Positions 16,080 to 25,554 of a stretch of DNA of 64,000 bases are shown here, piece after piece. Source of the stretch: Acetobacteraceae bacterium. GTDB lineage: Bacteria; Pseudomonadota; Alphaproteobacteria; Acetobacterales; Acetobacteraceae. The stretch is taken from positions 1-64,000 of the forward strand of contig JAMXLO010000129.1 in the NCBI GenBank assembly GCA_024280945.1, read 5' to 3'. The notes beneath the pieces were generated by a model. It had not been told where the DNA came from. It saw only the letters and a list, made by a program, of their open reading frames with translations, and searched no databases. Within the stretch, counting starts at the first letter, position 1, and each line of letters opens with the position of its first letter. A program made the translations under genes and the position numbers.

Positions 16080-17900
16080 TCAGGGCGGCGCTTCGCCAGA
16101 TCGCTCCTCGGCCGGCCCCTCGCCGCGCGTGAGATTGAGTGCGGTGTTCACCAATGCGACGTGACTGAACGCCTGCGGGAAGTTGCCCATCTGTCGTTTG
16201 GCGACCGGGTCGTATTCCTCCGCCAGAAGTCCCACGTCGTTGCGCAGCGCCAGGATGCGCTCGAACATCGTGCGGGCGTCTCGCCGGCGTCCCGCCAAGA
16301 TCAGATTGTCGGCGTACCACAGGCTGCAGGCGATGAATGCGCCTTCGCCAGGCGGCAGTCCATCCGCCGTTTCACCCGTGTTGTAGCGAAAGACGAGGTC
16401 ATCGAACACGAGCCGCCGCTCGATGGCGGCCAGTGTTCCCTGAATGCGCCGGTCATCTGCGGGCAGGAAACCGACGAGTGGCAGCAACAGCAGGTTGGCA
16501 TCCACTGACTGAGAACCATAGGACTGGACGAAGCTGCCAAGTTCGCTATCGAACGCCTTGCGGCATACTTCGTCATGAATCTCGTCGCGTATCGCTGACC
16601 AGCGATCGACCGGGCCGTCGACGCCAAGCTGCTGCACCGCCTTCGCAGCGCGATCGAACGCAACCCATGCCATCACCTTGGAATGCGTGAAGTGCTGTCG
16701 TGGACCCCGCACTTCCCAGATCCCTTCGTCCGGTTGTTTCCAGGTACGCTCCAGGTGATCCAGCAGGGCACCGCCAATTGCACGCGAGCGTGCGCTGCCC
16801 GGCATGCCGCGCAGGCGCGCCTGGAACATCGCATCGGCGATCTCGCCGAACACGTCGAGCTGGAGCTGTGATGCAGCGGCATTGCCGATCCGGACCGGAT
16901 GCGCCGCGTCAAAACCCGGCAGCCAGTCCGCTTCCCATTCGGACAGACGCCGCTCGCCACCAAGACCATACATGATCTGCATCTGTTCCGGACTGCCGGC
17001 CACTGCTCGCATCAGCCAGTCGCGCCACGCCTGCGCCTCCTCTGCATATCCGGCGTCGCCAAGCGCGAGCAGGGTGAACGTTGCATCGCGCAGCCAGCAG
17101 TAGCGGTAGTCCCAGTTGCGCACCCCCCCTGGCTGTTCGGGCAAAGACGTCGTCGGGGCAGCGACGATGCCCCCGGTCAGTGCGTAGGTGAGGCCCTTCA
17201 GCACGACCAGAGAGTGCTTCACCACGCTGCTGAGAGCGCCTACCGCGGTGCAACGATCCGACCAGGCGCGCCAGGCTGTATCGGTCCTTTGCAGTTCGGC
17301 CTGTGCGTCGGGCCATGCACCAAGCTTCTGGTGCGACTGGTAATAGCGCAGCACCAGCGACACCGTCTGACCAGCGTGCACGGTGAACTCCGCGGCTGTC
17401 GTGTGATCCTCCGCCCCGTGCGGGACCGACGGATAGAGCACGGCCATTTCCGGCCCGCAGATGGCGCGCACGCTGCCATCGCCGAGTGCTTCCACCCATG
17501 GCAGGGCAGAGCCGTACTCAAAGCGCAAGGCCAGCTCGCTGCGCATTGTCATGCTGCCCGACACGCCGCGGACGAGACGCACGACCTGCGAGGCTGCGCT
17601 TTCGAGCGGCATGAAATCAAGCAGTTCGACCGCGCCGTTAGACTGTTCAAATCGCGTGAGCAGAATCAACGTGCCTTCGAGATAGCGGCGGGACACCGAC
17701 GCGTTTTCCGTGGGAGCAACTCGCCAATATCCATTGTCCTCCGACCCCAGCAGGGCGGCAAAACAGGCGCTGGAATCGAAACGTGGCCAGCAGAGCCAGT
17801 TGATCGACCCGCTGAGATTGACGAGTGCCCCGGTGGTGCAATCTCCAATGAAGGCGTGGTCCTCGATCGAAGGACCTGACCGCCGCGCGGGCTCGACCAT
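16080..17900 (-). CDS. Glycoside hydrolase family 15 protein (glucoamylase/trehalase-like)
   Basis: A 606-residue protein with the two parts of bacterial GH15 enzymes: an N-terminal beta-sandwich starting SIEDHAFIGDCTTGALVNL, and an (alpha/alpha)6 barrel from about residue 230. Barrel signatures are RNWDYRYCWLRDATF, PDEGIWEVRGPRQHFTHSK (region of the catalytic acid) and GLPPGEGAFIACSLWYAD (region of the catalytic base). No signal peptide is seen, so it is probably cytoplasmic. ATG 17900 follows GGAGAAC; an upstream start at 17984 would add unrelated residues. The product could be a glucoamylase, trehalase or dextranase-like enzyme. Confidence 0.88.
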   Translation of the reverse strand: MVEPARRSGPSIEDHAFIGDCTTGALVNLSGSINWLCWPRFDSSACFAALLGSEDNGYWRVAPTENASVSRRYLEGTLILLTRFEQSNGAVELLDFMPLESAASQVVRLVRGVSGSMTMRSELALRFEYGSALPWVEALGDGSVRAICGPEMAVLYPSVPHGAEDHTTAAEFTVHAGQTVSLVLRYYQSHQKLGAWPDAQAELQRTDTAWRAWSDRCTAVGALSSVVKHSLVVLKGLTYALTGGIVAAPTTSLPEQPGGVRNWDYRYCWLRDATFTLLALGDAGYAEEAQAWRDWLMRAVAGSPEQMQIMYGLGGERRLSEWEADWLPGFDAAHPVRIGNAAASQLQLDVFGEIADAMFQARLRGMPGSARSRAIGGALLDHLERTWKQPDEGIWEVRGPRQHFTHSKVMAWVAFDRAAKAVQQLGVDGPVDRWSAIRDEIHDEVCRKAFDSELGSFVQSYGSQSVDANLLLLPLVGFLPADDRRIQGTLAAIERRLVFDDLVFRYNTGETADGLPPGEGAFIACSLWYADNLILAGRRRDARTMFERILALRNDVGLLAEEYDPVAKRQMGNFPQAFSHVALVNTALNLTRGEGPAEERSGEAPP

Positions 17901-18140
17901 AAAGTTCTCCGGCAGGATGACAAAAGGCGCGAGGGTCGCGCTATGACTGCACGGGTTGGGCATCAATGAGGCGCGGACGGTCACGATCGGGCGATGACGT
18001 ATCGCGGCCGTGGCAGGACGCGGTGTAGCCGCGCACTTCAGAAATCGTTGAAGGCACCGCCGATTGACAGCTATCTGGCGCAGCGCTGATAGCGTCTTTG
18101 CCCTCCCGCGCGGCGCATGTAGGCATGGCTCGATACGCTT

Positions 18141-19400
18141 TCAGGCGGCGACGATCGGTGGCCTGCCGTTGAGCGCGTCTTTGTCGAAGCCGGCGATGCG
18201 CTTGTATCCGGCTGCGGTTTCCTGAAGTTCCTGTTCGGACAGCACGTCCTCGACGCGGGTGAAGCCGTCGGGAGCGCGTTCCTCGACCAGCTGCATCACC
18301 TGTTCGGGACCGTTCCTGCGATTGGCAAGAACGATCCCCGAGGTCGCGGGACGACGCTCCGCCTCATAAGCCCGGAGCGCGGCTTCTGTCGCGCCATGCG
18401 TGCGAATTTCTCGCGCCAGCACGCGCGCATCGAGGATCGCCTGCGACGCGCCGTTGGAGCCGATCGGATACATCGGGTGCGCCGCATCGCCCGCCAGCGT
18501 GACGCGGCCGAAGGTCCATCGCTCCAATGGGTCGCGATCCACCATCGGGTATTCGTAGCAGCGGTCTGCCGCGCGGATGAGACCTGGCGCGTCGAGCCAT
18601 CCAAAACGCCAGTCGTTGAACTGCGGCAGGAAGTCGGCGAGATGGCCTTGCCGGTTCCAGTCTTCACGCCGCCACTGGTGACCAGGCTGAAACTTGCGCT
18701 CAGCGATCCAGTTGAGCACCGCCTCGCCGTGCTCCGTCGCTTCGCGCGAGATTGGATAGCAGACGAATTTCTGGAACTCGTGGCCGGCCATGATCATTGT
18801 CCGGCCGGATAGGAACGGCTTGCCGCGCGTGACGCCGCGCCAAAGAATTGCGCCGTTCCAGATCGGCGGACCTTCCTTGGGATACAGGATGCCACGCGCC
18901 ACCGAGTGAATGCCGTCGGCGGCGATCAGCAACTCGCCTTGCGCCTCGCCGACACGATAGCCGCCGCGGCGATCGACGAAGAACGCCCGCAGACCGGAAG
19001 CAGTCGTCTCCCAACGCACGAGATGGTGCCCGGTGAGGACATGGTCGGCGCCAAGCCGCTCGCGCACCGCGTCGAGCAGGATGGCTTGCAGCTCGCCGCG
19101 ATGAATGGAGAATTGCGGCCAGTTGTAGCCGGCGGCGAGCCCGCGTGGTTCCGACCAGATGAGCCGGCCGTGCTTGGAGTAATATGCAAGTTCCGCGGTG
19201 GGAATAGCGATCGCAGCGAGCCGGTCGGCGAGACCGAGTTCAGTCAGCTCGCGCACCGCATGCGGCAGGACGTTGATGCCGACCCCAAGTGGTTCGATGC
19301 TGTCCGTGCTTTCGAATATCCGCGCCTCGACGCCGACCTGATGCAGGCTGAGCGCCGTCGTCAGGCCGGCAATGCCGGCACCAATGATCAAGACGGCCAT
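18141..19400 (-). CDS. FAD-dependent monooxygenase, salicylate hydroxylase-like (class A)
   Basis: A 419-residue flavoprotein. The FAD-binding GxGxxG is at residues 7-12 (GAGIAG), the DG motif appears in LLIAADGIHSVARG and the GD motif in VTLAGDAAHPMYPIGSNGA. This set marks class A flavin hydroxylases that use NAD(P)H and oxygen on aromatic acids or N-heteroaromatics. Its start is 5 bp from the stop of the thiamine enzyme beta subunit, so the two are co-transcribed. The substrate is unknown; such proteins are often named 3-hydroxybenzoate or salicylate hydroxylase without proof. Confidence 0.87.
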   Translation of the reverse strand: MAVLIIGAGIAGLTTALSLHQVGVEARIFESTDSIEPLGVGINVLPHAVRELTELGLADRLAAIAIPTAELAYYSKHGRLIWSEPRGLAAGYNWPQFSIHRGELQAILLDAVRERLGADHVLTGHHLVRWETTASGLRAFFVDRRGGYRVGEAQGELLIAADGIHSVARGILYPKEGPPIWNGAILWRGVTRGKPFLSGRTMIMAGHEFQKFVCYPISREATEHGEAVLNWIAERKFQPGHQWRREDWNRQGHLADFLPQFNDWRFGWLDAPGLIRAADRCYEYPMVDRDPLERWTFGRVTLAGDAAHPMYPIGSNGASQAILDARVLAREIRTHGATEAALRAYEAERRPATSGIVLANRRNGPEQVMQLVEERAPDGFTRVEDVLSEQELQETAAGYKRIAGFDKDALNGRPPIVAA

Positions 19401-19405
19401 TGCCG

Positions 19406-20020
19406 CTATTGCTTCACGCCGAGCCCACGCATGAACTGGTCGCGAATGCGCGGCGGATCGCGCTCGGTGGTCTCGGCCGGTTTCTCCTTGTCGATGCGGC
19501 AGCCGATCAGCCAGGGCCCATCCTCGCGCAGCGACAGCTCGATCAGTTCTTCGAACGCGGCTTCATCGGCGGCCCAGGCACTCTGTGCGATGCCGGCACC
19601 GCGCGCCATTGCGACGATGTCTGCCCCGAGTTCGGTCGAAGTAAGCTGGCCTCCGGTGATCTGGTAAGTGCCATTGTCCATGATGACGATCGCCAGGTTT
19701 TTCTGCTTCCGCGCCGCGACCGTCGCCAGCGAGCCGACCTGCATCAGGATCGAGCCGTCGCCCTCCAGTGCGATCACCTTGCGCTGTGGCTGCGCCAGCG
19801 CCACACCCAACGCGATCGGCACCGCCAGCCCCATGCTGCCCAGCATATAAAAGTTTTGCGGCCGCCGTCCCGCCGCCCACAGGTCGAAGTTGGTGTAACC
19901 GATACCGCCGATCACCGCCTCGTCGTGCTTCAGCCGCGCGACCATGCGCTTGGTGATGTCGAAGCGATTCATCACCTTGGCCTGGTCGCGGCTCGCCGGA
20001 TGGTTTGCTGTGAATGTCAT
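19406..20020 (-). CDS. Thiamine-diphosphate decarboxylase, C-terminal (beta) subunit, ComE/Ppd-like
   Basis: A 204-residue protein that forms the cofactor-binding half of a split 2-oxo acid decarboxylase. The thiamine-diphosphate/Mg motif starts at EGDGSILMQVGS and ends with IVIMDNGTYQ about 30 residues later. LGSMGLAVPIALGVALAQP is the usual preceding helix. Families with this split are sulfopyruvate decarboxylase (ComD/ComE) and related phosphonopyruvate decarboxylases. The first 16 residues may be extra; an internal Met at residue 17 is an alternative start. It pairs with the alpha subunit encoded 61 bp upstream. Confidence 0.87.
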   Translation of the reverse strand: MTFTANHPASRDQAKVMNRFDITKRMVARLKHDEAVIGGIGYTNFDLWAAGRRPQNFYMLGSMGLAVPIALGVALAQPQRKVIALEGDGSILMQVGSLATVAARKQKNLAIVIMDNGTYQITGGQLTSTELGADIVAMARGAGIAQSAWAADEAAFEELIELSLREDGPWLIGCRIDKEKPAETTERDPPRIRDQFMRGLGVKQ

Positions 20021-20035
20021 GTTTGGTTCCGGGCG

Positions 20036-20085
20036 ACAGCCCGGCCTTCTATCGTCATGGCCGGGCTTGACCCGGCCACCGTCAT
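20036..20085. repeat. Intergenic palindrome between the two decarboxylase subunit genes
   Basis: The short gap between the split-decarboxylase genes carries the palindrome GGCCGGGCTTGACCCGGCC with flanking GTCAT, a member of the intergenic repeat family also seen near 22250, 28140, 51880 and 52850. It interrupts an otherwise tight operon and may slow or process the transcript between subunits. Confidence 0.65.
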
Positions 20086-20612
20086 TTCGCGAAAACCTTT
20101 CCGCCCGTCAGCAGCGGCGAGAGGATGAACACGCACGGCGCCTGGGTGGCGACCGCCTGGGTGATGCTGCGATCGACGATGAACTCCACCTCGTCCAGCC
20201 GCGTCATCGTGTGATGCTCGACCGCGAGCGCCTGCAGCACCGGGCGCATGGTGCGCGCGACCAGTGACTGGCCGATGTTGAATTCGCCCAGCGTGCCGCG
20301 CTCGGACACCATCATCAGCACCGGGATCTGAAACGGCACCGCCAGCGAGGCGATCGCGTTCGGCAGCGTGGCGAAGCCGGACGTCTGCATCAGCACGATG
20401 CCGCGCAGCCCGCCCATCCAGGCCCCGGAGACAATGCCCACGGCCTCCTCCTCACGCGCGCAGGAGAATGCGGTGAAGAACGAATCGCCGTGCACCGCGT
20501 CGATCAGCGGACGCAGCACATTGTCCGGCACATAGGTCACCAGCTTCACCTGGTGTCGCTTCAGCACGTCGCGCACGATCTCGTGCCACGCGCCCGGGGC
20601 CTCCTCGTCCAT
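20082..20612 (-). CDS. Thiamine-diphosphate decarboxylase, N-terminal (alpha) subunit, ComD/Ppd-like
   Basis: A 176-residue protein carrying the pyrimidine-binding domain of a split thiamine enzyme. The catalytic glutamate region is FSCAREEEAVGIVSGAWMGG, and LMQTSGFATLPNAIASL and VLMMVSERGTLGEFN match ComD-like proteins. It starts after a good site (GAGGGAAG). It is first in an operon with the beta subunit and a flavin monooxygenase, and diverges from a TcuA-like dehydrogenase across 137 bp. The substrate is probably a 2-oxo acid such as sulfopyruvate or phosphonopyruvate; the sequence does not decide. Confidence 0.85.
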   Translation of the reverse strand: MDEEAPGAWHEIVRDVLKRHQVKLVTYVPDNVLRPLIDAVHGDSFFTAFSCAREEEAVGIVSGAWMGGLRGIVLMQTSGFATLPNAIASLAVPFQIPVLMMVSERGTLGEFNIGQSLVARTMRPVLQALAVEHHTMTRLDEVEFIVDRSITQAVATQAPCVFILSPLLTGGKVFAK

Positions 20613-20749
20613 CTTCCCTCTCTCGGTCGGGGCGCGGCACTGTGCGATGCCTTGCGTATGGCGGCAACCGTTCGTAAGGAGGTCCGGCGAAGGCGCGCAG
20701 GGTTGGTGTGGCGGCTGCGCGCAAAACAGAGAGTGACCAGGAGGCCCCT

Positions 20750-22240
20750 ATGGCTGATGCCGGCCAGTATGATGTGATCGTGGTTGGCGCAGGCAATGCC
20801 GCGCTGTGCGCCGCTCTCTCCGCGCAGGAGCAGGGCGCCAAGGTGCTGGTGCTGGAAAAGGCGAGCGAGGAGGAGCGTGGCGGCAACTCCACCTTCACCG
20901 CCGGTGGTTTCCGCTTCGTACATAACGGCCTCGAGGATCTGCGCACCGACGTGCTGGTGGATCTGTCGGAGAGCGAAGCCAAGCAGATGCTCATCCCGCC
21001 GTTCACGGCGGACACCTATACCGAAGACCTGATGCGGGCGACCGAGAACCTGTCTGAGCCTGATCTGATCGATCTCTTGGTCGGGCGTTCGCGCGAGACG
21101 GTGGTGTGGATGCGCGAGAAGGGCGTGCGCTGGATTCCGATGTTCAAGCGCCAGTCATATCTGGTGAACGGCGTGCAGCACTTCTTCGGCGGCATGGCGG
21201 TCGAGGCGGTCGGTGGCGGCTGGGGCCTGGTAGACTTCCTGTTCAGGTCGGCCGAGCGTCACGGCATCACTGTGCGCTACGATACCGGCCTGCGGAAGCT
21301 GATCCAGAACCGCAAGGGAGACGTCACTGGCGTTACGGTATTCGGCCCGGACGGTTATCAGGACATCGATGCCAAGGCCGTGGTGCTGGCCTGCGGCGGC
21401 TTCGAGGCCGATCCGGAAATGCGCGTGCGCTATTACGGCCCGGGCTGGGAACTCGCGCGCGTTCGCGGCACGCGGCACAACACCGGCGACGGCATCAAGG
21501 CGGCGCTGGAAATCGGCGCCGCCGCGTTCGGCGGCTGGTCGAGCTGCCATGCGGTGCAGTGGGATCTAAGCGCTCCGCCATTCGGCGATCGCGTGGTGCT
21601 CGACAACTATCAGAAGCATTCCTATCCGATCGGCATCATCGTCAACGCCGATGGCGAGCGGTTCGTGGATGAGGGGGCTGATTTCCGCAACTACACCTAT
21701 GCGAAGTACGGCCGCGAGGTGATGAAACAGCCGCAACGCATGGCGGTGCAGATCTTCGACAAGAAGACCGTCGACATGACGCGCGACGAGTATCGCATTC
21801 GCCAGGTGACCAAGGCGCAAGCGAACACGTTGGAGGAGCTGGCGCAGAAGCTGGAGATCAGCCCCGAGGGGTTGATAAAGACAGTGCGCGAATTCAACGC
21901 GGCGTGTCAGCCAGGCGAGTACAACCCGGCGATCCTCGATGGCAAATGCACCAAGGGGATCACGCCGCCCAAGTCGAACTGGGCGCTGCCGATCGACGAG
22001 CCACCGTTCCATGGCTTCGCCGTGACCTGCGGCATCACGTTCAGCTTCGGTGGCCTGAAGATCACCACCGAGGGCGAGGTGGAGGATACCACCGGCCGGG
22101 TCATACCCGGTCTGTTCGCCGGAGGGGAACTGGTCGGCGGCATCTTCTACCAGAACTACCTTGGTGGTGCGGGTCTGATGTCGGGGTCAGTGTTCGGCCG
22201 ACTTGCCGGGCGATCGGCTGGCACCTACGCCAAGGCTTGA
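20750..22240 (+). CDS. FAD-dependent dehydrogenase of the fumarate reductase/TcuA family
   Basis: A 496-residue flavoprotein. The N-terminal FAD motif is VIVVGAGNAALCAALSA, followed by ERGGNSTFTAGGFRF, a hallmark of tricarballylate dehydrogenase (TcuA)-like proteins within the fumarate reductase/KsdD family. The C-terminal FAD region is VIPGLFAGGELVGGIFYQNYLGGAGLMSG. A strong AGGAGG site precedes ATG 20750. TcuA oxidises tricarballylate to aconitate. No tcuB or tcuC is seen, so the substrate here may be another carboxylic acid. A decayed palindromic repeat follows the gene. Confidence 0.82.
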   Translation: MADAGQYDVIVVGAGNAALCAALSAQEQGAKVLVLEKASEEERGGNSTFTAGGFRFVHNGLEDLRTDVLVDLSESEAKQMLIPPFTADTYTEDLMRATENLSEPDLIDLLVGRSRETVVWMREKGVRWIPMFKRQSYLVNGVQHFFGGMAVEAVGGGWGLVDFLFRSAERHGITVRYDTGLRKLIQNRKGDVTGVTVFGPDGYQDIDAKAVVLACGGFEADPEMRVRYYGPGWELARVRGTRHNTGDGIKAALEIGAAAFGGWSSCHAVQWDLSAPPFGDRVVLDNYQKHSYPIGIIVNADGERFVDEGADFRNYTYAKYGREVMKQPQRMAVQIFDKKTVDMTRDEYRIRQVTKAQANTLEELAQKLEISPEGLIKTVREFNAACQPGEYNPAILDGKCTKGITPPKSNWALPIDEPPFHGFAVTCGITFSFGGLKITTEGEVEDTTGRVIPGLFAGGELVGGIFYQNYLGGAGLMSGSVFGRLAGRSAGTYAKA

Positions 22241-22245
22241 TCCCT

Positions 22246-22300
22246 CCACCCGTCATGGCCGGCCGCATGTCCCCGGACGTGTCCCGGGGATCGGTGCCGG
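22246..22300. repeat. Intergenic palindromic repeat between convergent genes
   Basis: Just after the TcuA-like gene lies GTCATGGCCGG followed by CCCCGGACGTGTCCCGGGG, one of the GC-rich intergenic repeats of this genome. The 140-bp gap to the convergent dehydrogenase holds nothing else that I recognise. Confidence 0.55.
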
Positions 22301-22380
22301 CCACCCACGTCTTCTTCACCTCGCGTCATCTGCTCTCGACACTATGATGGTGGGTCCTCAGCTCCCAGGCGGCCTGGGCG

Positions 22381-23436
22381 TCACCCCTCCGGTCTCACCC
22401 CCAATATCCGCTCGAACCGCGCGCAGTAAGCCGGCCAGACCTCCGGGTTGATCAGTCGTGGCGGCCGCTTGCCGTCCAGTATGTCGATCAGCTGCTCGGC
22501 GGCGAAGCGTGCCATGTTGTCGCGCGATTCGTACGTCGCACCCGCGGTGTGCGGGCTGACCAGCACGTTGTCGAACGCCATCAGCTTGTGCTCATGCGGC
22601 GGTGGTTCGTCGTTCCACACATCAAGACCGGCGCCGGCGATCTGCTTCGCCGACAATGCCGCTGCAAGCGCATCTTCGTCATGAATGCCGCCACGTGCGG
22701 TTGTGACGAAGTACGCATGCTTCTGCATCAGGCCGAATTCGCGCGCGCCCATCATGTTCCTGGTCTCGCGCGTGTAGGGGCAGTTGATCGACACGTAGTC
22801 GGCCTGACGCAACAGCTCGTCGAGCGCCTCAACTCTTTCCGCCCCCTTCGCCGCTATCTGTGACGCTGACAGGTACGGGTCATAGGCCAGTACGCGCATG
22901 CGGAACAGGCCCTTGCACAATTCGGCCAACCGCCCACCGACATTGCCGATGCCGATGATGCCGATCGTCTTGTCCAGCAGTTCGGTGCCGATGTACTCGT
23001 TGCGCGGGATGCCGTCGGCGCGGCGCATGCGACGATCCACCTCGATGATGCGCTTCGACAATGTCAGCAGCATCGCCAGCGCATGTTCCGCCACCGCCTC
23101 CTTGTTGCCGCCCGATTGATTGACAACGATAATGCCTTGCCGCGTGCAGGCATCCACGTCGATCGTGTCGTAGCCAGCGCCGTTGGATGAAACAGCTACC
23201 AGATTAGGTGTTTTCGCCAGCAGCGAGTCGGTGACCTGAAGGTGCTTGCCGATCACCTGGCGTGACGCGCCGATCTGATACGCATGGGCCTGTGACAGGA
23301 CCGGTTCAGCCTCGGCATCCGGCGTCTCGTTCTCCAGTTTGTCGAGCTGGATGTCCGGTCGCTTCGCCAGGATCTGTCCGAAGATGGGGCCGGACAAGTA
23401 CTTCACATAGAACACGCGCTTCGCATTGGGCGCCAT
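22381..23436 (-). CDS. D-isomer-specific 2-hydroxyacid dehydrogenase, phosphoglycerate-dehydrogenase-like
   Basis: A 351-residue NAD-dependent dehydrogenase. The Rossmann motif GIIGIGNVGGRLAEL is near residue 170. Catalytic Arg lies in TTARGGIHDEDAL, Glu in WNDEPPPHEH and His in VSPHTAGATYESRD. The N-terminal domain includes VAVSSNGAGYDTIDVDAC. The gene starts 20 bp after an ABC ATPase gene on the same strand, so it is probably the last gene of that operon. It would oxidise or reduce a 2-hydroxy acid; it is not a close copy of the enzyme at 7631-8584. Confidence 0.88.
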   Translation of the reverse strand: MAPNAKRVFYVKYLSGPIFGQILAKRPDIQLDKLENETPDAEAEPVLSQAHAYQIGASRQVIGKHLQVTDSLLAKTPNLVAVSSNGAGYDTIDVDACTRQGIIVVNQSGGNKEAVAEHALAMLLTLSKRIIEVDRRMRRADGIPRNEYIGTELLDKTIGIIGIGNVGGRLAELCKGLFRMRVLAYDPYLSASQIAAKGAERVEALDELLRQADYVSINCPYTRETRNMMGAREFGLMQKHAYFVTTARGGIHDEDALAAALSAKQIAGAGLDVWNDEPPPHEHKLMAFDNVLVSPHTAGATYESRDNMARFAAEQLIDILDGKRPPRLINPEVWPAYCARFERILGVRPEG

Positions 23437-23456
23437 CTTCGGTTTCCTTCACAAGA

Positions 23457-24446
23457 TCAGTGGACTTCGCTGCAGGCGACAAAATGCCCAGGCCGCACCT
23501 CGCGCAACGCCGGACGCGCCTGTTTGCATCCTGCGACCGCGATGGGACACCGCGGATGGAAGACACAGCCCGGCGGGGGATTGATCGGACTCGGGACTTC
23601 GCCCTGCACCGGACGGAAAGTCCGGTGCGCTTCAACCGAAGGATCCGGCACCGGCACCGCTGCGAGCAGCGCCTGTGTATACGGGTGCAGCGGGTTGCCG
23701 AACAGTTCATCGCCGTCCGCCAGCTCAACGATCCGGCCGAGATACATCACCGCGACGCGCTGGCAGAGATGCCGTACCACCGACAGATCATGTGCGATGA
23801 AAAGATAGGTCAGGCCGAACTCTTCGCGCAGATCCTCGAGCAGGTTCACCACCTGCGCCTGGATCGACACATCGAGCGCCGATACCGCTTCGTCGCAGAC
23901 GATGAACTCTGGATTGAGCGCCAGCGCTCGCGCGATGCCGACGCGTTGGCGCTGGCCGCCGGACATCTCGTGCGGATAGCGGTCGGCAAAGCGTGGGTTC
24001 AGCCCGCACACGCTCAGCAGCTCGCGCACGCGCGCCGCGCGTTTGGCCGCGTCCGACTCGATCCCGTGCACCTTGATCGGTTCGGCGATGATATCGCCCA
24101 CCTTCATGCGCGGATTGAGCGAGCTGTACGGATCCTGGAAAATCACCTGGATGCGGCGACGCAGCGCCTGCAGTTCCTTGCGCTCCATCTTCGCGATGTC
24201 GACGCCGTCATACAGGATTTGACCGGACGTCGGATTGTTCAGCCGTAGGATGCAGCGTCCCGTTGTTGTCTTGCCGCATCCGCTTTCACCGACCAGTCCG
24301 AGAGTTTCACCGCGCCGCACGGCGAAGTCGATGCCATCGACCGCCTTCACTTCGCCGATCAGTCTGCGTGCCACTATCCCCTCGGTGATGGGGAAGTGCA
24401 TGCGCAGGTCCTTCACTTCCAGCAACGGACGTCCGACCGCGCTCAT
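23457..24446 (-). CDS. ABC transporter ATP-binding protein, DppF/OppF type (no permease nearby)
   Basis: A 329-residue ATPase. Walker A is GESGCGKTT, the signature is MSGGQRQR and Walker B is [12 protein letters not shown]. The C-terminal extension has LHPYTQALL and [17 protein letters not shown] 24446 overlaps the upstream gene's stop as ATGA. It shares an operon with a DppD-type partner and a hydroxyacid dehydrogenase but no permease or binding-protein gene lies beside it. It must either serve a transporter encoded elsewhere or be a remnant. Confidence 0.92.
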   Translation of the reverse strand: MSAVGRPLLEVKDLRMHFPITEGIVARRLIGEVKAVDGIDFAVRRGETLGLVGESGCGKTTTGRCILRLNNPTSGQILYDGVDIAKMERKELQALRRRIQVIFQDPYSSLNPRMKVGDIIAEPIKVHGIESDAAKRAARVRELLSVCGLNPRFADRYPHEMSGGQRQRVGIARALALNPEFIVCDEAVSALDVSIQAQVVNLLEDLREEFGLTYLFIAHDLSVVRHLCQRVAVMYLGRIVELADGDELFGNPLHPYTQALLAAVPVPDPSVEAHRTFRPVQGEVPSPINPPPGCVFHPRCPIAVAGCKQARPALREVRPGHFVACSEVH

Positions 24447-25438
24447 GCCGCGGCCTCTCGACAGACGTCCTGGCTGCGGAAGCACGCCGCAAGGTGGCCG
24501 GCAACGCCTGCCTGCTCCAGCGGCGGCTGAGCCTGTTCGCACGCAGCCACGGCAAACCGGCAGCGCGGGCGGAACGCACAGCCACTGCCGAGACGCATGA
24601 GATCGGGCGGCTGTCCTTCGACCGGATCCAGGCGTTCCTGTCGTGGACGATCCAATCGCGGAACCGATCGCAGCAGGGCCTGCGTGTAAGGATGACGTGG
24701 TTTGTGGTAAACTTCAGGCGCCGATCCAGTCTCCACGAGGCGACCCGCGTACATGACATTGACCCGATTGGCGTAGCGGGCAACGACACCGAGATTATGC
24801 GTGATGATGATGAGTGCGACGTTCAGTCGCCGCGTCAGGTCTTTCATCAGCTCCAGGATCTGCGCCTGGATCGTCACGTCCAGGGCGGTCGTCGGTTCGT
24901 CGGCGATGATCAGCTTCGGATCGCAGGCAAGTGCAATCGCGATCATGATCCGCTGACGCATCCCACCCGATAGTTGATGCGGATATTGCCTGAGGCGCCG
25001 GTCTGCATCGGCAATCCCGACCAGGCCGAGCAACTCGACCGCACGTCTGTGCGCGGCGTATCGATCCGCGCCGCGATGCTGTTCCAGCGTCTCGGTGATC
25101 TGGCGGCCGATGGTCAGCACCGGGTTCAGTGAAGTCATCGGCTCCTGGAACACCATGCCGATGTCTCCGCCACGGATTTCACGCATCTCTGCATCCGAGA
25201 GTTGCATGATATCGCGACCCGCAAAGCGAATCTCACCATGGGTGATGCGTCCAGGCGGATCGGGGATCAGCCGCAGCAGCGAGAGTGCGCTGACTGACTT
25301 GCCGGAACCACTCTCGCCGACGATGGCGACGGTCTCGCCCGCTTCCACCGTGTAGGAAATACCATCAACTGCGCGCACCAGTCCCGCACCGGTGCGGAAC
25401 TCGGTGTGCAAGTCCATGACTTCTAGGAGCGGTGGCAA
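24443..25438 (-). CDS. ABC transporter ATP-binding protein, DppD/OppD type (no permease nearby)
   Basis: An ATPase of about 331 residues. Walker A GESGSGKS, the signature LSGGMRQR and Walker [13 protein letters not shown] are clear, with a C-terminal HPYTQALL and [14 protein letters not shown]. No ATG lies at the expected N-terminus. TTG 25438 follows GGAGGG closely and gives a natural [14 protein letters not shown] start; TTG 25450 and ATG 25417 are alternatives. It is coupled to the DppF-type gene by a 4-bp overlap. Upstream only a small unrelated gene is found. Confidence 0.9.
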   Translation of the reverse strand: MPPLLEVMDLHTEFRTGAGLVRAVDGISYTVEAGETVAIVGESGSGKSVSALSLLRLIPDPPGRITHGEIRFAGRDIMQLSDAEMREIRGGDIGMVFQEPMTSLNPVLTIGRQITETLEQHRGADRYAAHRRAVELLGLVGIADADRRLRQYPHQLSGGMRQRIMIAIALACDPKLIIADEPTTALDVTIQAQILELMKDLTRRLNVALIIITHNLGVVARYANRVNVMYAGRLVETGSAPEVYHKPRHPYTQALLRSVPRLDRPRQERLDPVEGQPPDLMRLGSGCAFRPRCRFAVAACEQAQPPLEQAGVAGHLAACFRSQDVCREAAA

Positions 25439-25554
25439 TGCCCCTCCCAACGCCGCCGTGGGGCGTATTCTTCAGCAATCTGTTCTTGGTCGCCCCGATT
25501 TCGTACCGGGCGGTCGGGTACAAGTCAACGGCACCGGGCGTCGGACGCCCACAG

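Noticed and set aside
15501-16508. Plus-strand frame of 335 codons crossing a stop-to-stop junction
   Set aside because: It overlaps the second binding protein and the GH15 gene in wrong frames and has no recognisable domain.
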